Shown: piece by piece, positions 61,285 to 64,000 of the stretch
Layout: each line of letters starts with the position of its first letter
Position numbering within the stretch: the stretch's first letter is position 1
Source: CADEFX01 sp046154585
Lineage (GTDB): Bacteria; Pseudomonadota; Alphaproteobacteria; Rhizobiales; Hyphomicrobiaceae
Direction of reading: 5' to 3'
Assembly: GCA_046154585.1 (NCBI GenBank)
Contig: JBJXDX010000074.1
Coordinates: forward strand, 1 to 64,000
Length of the DNA stretch: 64,000 bases
Notes under the pieces: generated by a model
Databases searched by the model: none
The model's input: the letters and a program-made list of their open reading frames with translations, nothing else
Told to the model about the DNA's origin: nothing
Position numbers and translations under genes: made by a program

Positions 61285-62471
61285 TGTAGATCCGTGCTCC
61301 GGCGACCCGGCGTGCGCGATGTCCTGTTGCGGATCAGCGCGAGCTCGGGGTCCATCCGATCGAAAGCCACCAGCGGCGCAAAGGTCTTGAAGATCCGGTT
61401 GGACACGCGGCCGCGGTGGCGGAAATAGACCCACAGATTGTCGAGGCGGCTGCCCAGGCGGACCTTCTGCTCGTAGGCTGTCTGGCCCGACTGATACGTC
61501 GTGATTCCGTGCTCGATGCAAAACTGAATGGCGCGCATCCAGCTCACGAAAAACAAGTTGTGCCGACGGCCCTCGGGATAGCGCATGCCGAAGAACTTGT
61601 CGATCACGCGATGCTTCTCGATGAAGAGCAGCTTGAAGGCCAGCAGCTCGTCGCCGACCCAGCACAGGATGCAGGCACCGCGTTCGCCCAGCCCTTGCAT
61701 CGTAAGCTTGAAGTACTCGGGCGACAGCTGCTCGAAATCGCCATAGTCGAAACGACTATTGGCGCGCGTGCTCTCGTAGAGCGCGAAGATCTTGTCCTCA
61801 AGTCCGGCAATGGAGCGCACCAGCTCGACGCGGACGTTGCCGGCGCTCTTCAGCTTGCGCCTCAGCGTGCTGCGATTGTTGGCGGACAGGCTGGCGATGT
61901 AGTCCTGATCCGACTTGAACGGAAGGTCGAGCACCGCGACCGGCAGCCCGGCGATGCGCGAGTAGCCTTCGGCCAGCAGCGGCTCATGCATCAGCGCCGC
62001 CTCCTGTCCTGCAAGATCCTTGATCGCCAGCAGCGGCACGCCGTCTGCGCCGGCATACGTATCGAGACCGTCGAGCAGGGCCTTCGCCGCGCGAACGCAC
62101 TCGGCATCGCTCAAGCCCGGATCGAAGCCCAGATGGCAACGGTCGGCGAGCGGCGAGCCCAATCCCATGACAGGCAGACTGACAAGTTTCGGCACTGTCC
62201 GGCTCAGCCAGTCGCCGAACGGACGCCATGCACCCTGCAACGGCGTGTCGAGACGATAGGTGACGTGAAACACCGGTGCCGCGGCAACGATCGTGCCGCG
62301 ATGCTCGACCGTCAATGCGTGAAAGCGAAATCCGGGGGGCGGTGCCTCTTCGCATGCAGCGTAGTATGACCAACCTTCGGCATCTTCGGGAAATAGGCGA
62401 TCCCAGTCTCGGCGCTCTACTGCGCCGACGCCTGGATGCAGAGTTGTTGTGAAGAGCCGATCATCTGTCAT
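61281..62471 (-). CDS. BioF2-like/FemAB-type N-acyltransferase (GNAT superfamily)
   Basis: A 396-residue double-GNAT-fold protein of the Acetyltransf_6 (BioF2-like) type. The first half has VEHRGTIVAAAPVFHVTYRLDTP. The key second half has SLSANNRSTLRRKLKSAG, LYESTRANSRFDYGDFEQLSPEYFK, CILCWVGDELLAFKLLF and FFGMRYPEGRRHNLFFVSWMRAIQFCIEHG, ending in YQSGQTAYEQKVRLGS. Such enzymes transfer acyl groups to amines in envelope or polysaccharide synthesis. Its start overlaps the hydrolase stop and its stop overlaps the EamA start, so translation is coupled. Confidence 0.85.
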   Translation of the reverse strand: MTDDRLFTTTLHPGVGAVERRDWDRLFPEDAEGWSYYAACEEAPPPGFRFHALTVEHRGTIVAAAPVFHVTYRLDTPLQGAWRPFGDWLSRTVPKLVSLPVMGLGSPLADRCHLGFDPGLSDAECVRAAKALLDGLDTYAGADGVPLLAIKDLAGQEAALMHEPLLAEGYSRIAGLPVAVLDLPFKSDQDYIASLSANNRSTLRRKLKSAGNVRVELVRSIAGLEDKIFALYESTRANSRFDYGDFEQLSPEYFKLTMQGLGERGACILCWVGDELLAFKLLFIEKHRVIDKFFGMRYPEGRRHNLFFVSWMRAIQFCIEHGITTYQSGQTAYEQKVRLGSRLDNLWVYFRHRGRVSNRIFKTFAPLVAFDRMDPELALIRNRTSRTPGRRSTDLQ

Positions 62472-63361
62472 TCAGCCGCGATACGGTGCAACGGTCGTGC
62501 CACCGCTGCGCGCCGGATCGCCTCTTTCTCCAATGCAGAGGCGAAGGTCAGAGAACGCTCAACAACAAGATGCCTTTGGCGATCGAGCGTGATGATGTGG
62601 TAGCTGTCATCCATTACCACCACGTCAACAAGGCCACCCAATTTGCGCTGCAAATAAAGGGCGTTGTCGAGGCTTGCAATATCGTCGTCGCGGGGATGCA
62701 TGATCAACGCAGGCGCGGTCACGCTGCCGAGTTTCTTCTTCACCACGCTGACAAGCTCGTTGAAGTTTGCAAAGCAGCGCAGCGGCGTCGAGAAAACGCC
62801 CGCTTCCGAGCTGTCGCCGCTCAGCATGCTGTTGACGACGAACGCTCTCAGACGTTCATCCTTGATGCCGTAAGGCTCGTGCTCGGCAAGATCGAACTCC
62901 CAGTAAATCATCTTCGGCCGCAACAGGCGCAGCACCCACGAATGCCAGGGCATCGACCAGCCGTTGAGCTTGATTGTCGGTGCGTAGAGGGCGAGGCCGT
63001 GCACCTCGCTCGGGCGGTTCTGCGCCAGATGCACGGCAAGAATGCCGCCCATCGACAGGCCGCCGGCGATGACGGTGTCGCAATGCTGCTTCAGGCGATC
63101 GTGCGCGGCCTCGACGGACTTGTACCACTGCTGCCACGTCGAATTGCGCAGCTCATCGACAGTGCCGCAATGGCCGTCGAGCTGGCAGCACAGCACGGTG
63201 TGGCCGGCGCGGGCCAGGCCCTGCGCAACATACCTCAGCTCGACAGGCGTGCCGCCGAGACCGTGAATGAGCAGGAAACCCGTACGCCCGCCCTCATGAA
63301 AGACGCTCCGATCAACTGTTGAGGTCATTGTCTCTCGTTGTTCTGTTTGTTGCATGCCCAT
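62468..63361 (-). CDS. Alpha/beta hydrolase (Est30/carboxylesterase-like)
   Basis: A 297-residue serine hydrolase. The oxyanion region is GFLLIHGLGGTPVELRYVAQGL, the nucleophile elbow is VIAGGLSMGGILAVHLAQ, the acid lies in LIMHPRDDDIASLDNA and the catalytic His in VVMDDSYHIITLDRQRHLV. It resembles carboxylesterase Est30 and monoacylglycerol lipase-like enzymes. No signal peptide, so it is cytoplasmic. Starts at 63361, 63355 or 63328 are possible. The stop overlaps the N-acyltransferase start (ATGA at 62468-62471). Third gene of the operon; the substrate is probably an ester or thioester intermediate of that pathway. Confidence 0.9.
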   Translation of the reverse strand: MGMQQTEQRETMTSTVDRSVFHEGGRTGFLLIHGLGGTPVELRYVAQGLARAGHTVLCCQLDGHCGTVDELRNSTWQQWYKSVEAAHDRLKQHCDTVIAGGLSMGGILAVHLAQNRPSEVHGLALYAPTIKLNGWSMPWHSWVLRLLRPKMIYWEFDLAEHEPYGIKDERLRAFVVNSMLSGDSSEAGVFSTPLRCFANFNELVSVVKKKLGSVTAPALIMHPRDDDIASLDNALYLQRKLGGLVDVVVMDDSYHIITLDRQRHLVVERSLTFASALEKEAIRRAAVARPLHRIAAE

Positions 63362-63379
63362 GCTCACCGCCAGCCCCGA

Positions 63380-63778
63380 TCAGGTGCTGCCCGCGACGAG
63401 TGCCACCCCCATGGTGATGAGAACTGCACCGGACCATTGGGCCCGGCCGATTTTCTCCTTGAGTAAGAAATGACTGGCCAACGCGACTCCGAGAAAGTTC
63501 GCGCTGGCAATCGGAAACGCCACCGAGATCGGAACCTCGGCGAGGATGCGCAGCCAGATGATCAGCTCAACCGCATACGTGGCGATGCCCGCGAGCAGCC
63601 ACCAGTCCGCCAGAAGCCCCTTGAAGAAGTTCGCGCGATTCTCGGCGCTGAAATCAGGCAGCCGTTCGGCGCCGATCTTGAAGAAGATCTGCCCGGCCAC
63701 GTCGGCGCAAATCGAGCCTGCGAAGAGCAGGACGACTGTAGGTGTCACGCCGCGCTCCTCTTGGACGTGGTTGCCCAT
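63380..63778 (-). CDS. Half-size EamA/SMR-like membrane protein (four spans), first of a pair
   Basis: A 132-residue protein with four hydrophobic helices: TVVLLFAGSICADVAGQIFFKIG, LLAGIATYAVELIIWLRILAE, SVAFPIASANFLGVALASHFLL and WSGAVLITMGVALVAGS. LLKEKIGRAQWSGAVLI is the typical EamA half end. Like the gene at 60919, it is half the length of a full DMT transporter. It follows the aminotransferase by 61 bp and precedes the hydrolase by 18 bp on the same strand. Confidence 0.87.
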   Translation of the reverse strand: MGNHVQEERGVTPTVVLLFAGSICADVAGQIFFKIGAERLPDFSAENRANFFKGLLADWWLLAGIATYAVELIIWLRILAEVPISVAFPIASANFLGVALASHFLLKEKIGRAQWSGAVLITMGVALVAGST

Positions 63779-63839
63779 GGGCCGGCTCGATAATCCGCTC
63801 CGGCCGTCGACGTGGAGCGCCGAATGTAGCGCCCGCCTT

Positions 63840-64000
63840 TCATGAGTGCGTCTTGCTCACACGATGGAGGAGCTGATCCATCAGGTTCAACGCAAGATCG
63901 ATCTCGGTCTTGCTGATATGCAGGCTCGGCGCGAACGTGATGACGTTCTTGTAGTAGCCACCTATATCCAGAACCAATCCGTACTTGCGGCCATTGACGT
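63840..64000 (-). CDS. Class III aminotransferase, C-terminal end (cut by window edge)
   Basis: Only the last 52 codons plus stop are visible: NGRKYGLVLDIGGYYKNVIT followed by FAPSLHISKTEIDLALNLMD. The pattern 'G-Y-x-N-V-I-x-F-x-P-x-L-x-I-x-x-x-E-I-D' is the usual C-terminus of class III PLP aminotransferases such as ornithine, diaminobutyrate or omega-amino acid enzymes. Which one cannot be told. It is the upstream gene of the operon that continues to 60919. Confidence 0.8.
   Translation of the reverse strand, partial: VNGRKYGLVLDIGGYYKNVITFAPSLHISKTEIDLALNLMDQLLHRVSKTHS

Noticed and set aside
60919..64000. Ceramide (sphingolipid) synthesis operon
   Set aside because: No serine palmitoyltransferase or ceramide reductase is visible, the N-acyltransferase resembles BioF2/Acetyltransf_6 rather than the DUF482-type bacterial ceramide synthase, and the aminotransferase is class III.
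1..64000. CRISPR arrays, insertion sequences, prophage or integrative elements
   Set aside because: No regularly spaced direct repeats with unique spacers, and no transposase, integrase, Cas or phage structural gene was recognised.

Overview
The window reads as chromosomal DNA of a GC-rich alphaproteobacterium, probably of the Hyphomicrobiales (Rhizobiales). The basis is conserved alphaproteobacterial gene order: SUV3-like helicase, S4 RNA-binding protein, ferredoxin FdxA and CarD at 46-52 kb, and rpmB, phytase-like protein, CobT, CobS, DnaJ-like protein and BolA at 53-59 kb. The bulky acyl-CoA and aromatic catabolism content fits a soil or water heterotroph. I recognise no tRNA, rRNA, CRISPR array, transposase, integrase or phage gene.

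Region by region. 0-6.5 kb: the start of pbpC (cut by the left edge) and a periplasmic alpha-2-macroglobulin, then a 26-bp tandem repeat and an unknown gene. 7-15 kb: an aerobic benzoyl-CoA (box) locus with boxC, boxB and boxA, broken up by palindromic repeats, an oppositely oriented panB, a GNAT acetyltransferase fused by ATGA overlap to boxA, and small ORFs. 15-22 kb: small-molecule enzymes (a PA4872-like isocitrate lyase/PEP mutase family protein with a TetR regulator, a mandelate racemase-like enolase, a ketopantoate reductase family protein with a gamma-glutamyltransferase, a PRISE-type reductase). 22.5-25.9 kb: an SDR, acyl-CoA ligase and MaoC hydratase operon that looks like a split peroxisomal-type beta-oxidation enzyme. 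26-30 kb: PRTase, PrpD-like protein, amidohydrolase, EamA transporter. 30-33.5 kb: a 1093-residue membrane and coiled-coil protein with an internal duplication and no family I can name. 33.7-46 kb: macrodomain protein, SCO1, intracellular PHB depolymerase, YgjP-like metallopeptidase, PBP1A, an ArnT-like glycosyltransferase, CaiB transferase, class V aminotransferase and a nuclease-like protein. 46-60 kb: the conserved core block plus ZapE. 60.3-64 kb: a GNAT gene and a tightly overlapping minus-strand operon running off the right edge.

Three things stand out. First, the right-edge operon combines a class III aminotransferase, two half-size EamA proteins, an alpha/beta hydrolase and a BioF2-like N-acyltransferase; it looks like a pathway that makes and flips an aminated, acylated envelope molecule, and I do not recognise it as a described system. 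Second, a 150-175 bp mosaic palindromic repeat is present in three good copies and one degraded one; two direct copies bracket the GNAT-boxA-DUF3297 block and one sits between divergent bolA and the dnaJ-like gene. Third, the large duplicated membrane protein stands alone. Start codons were chosen by reading frame, Shine-Dalgarno-like sequence and family starts; all functional calls rest on motif recognition by eye, without database searches.
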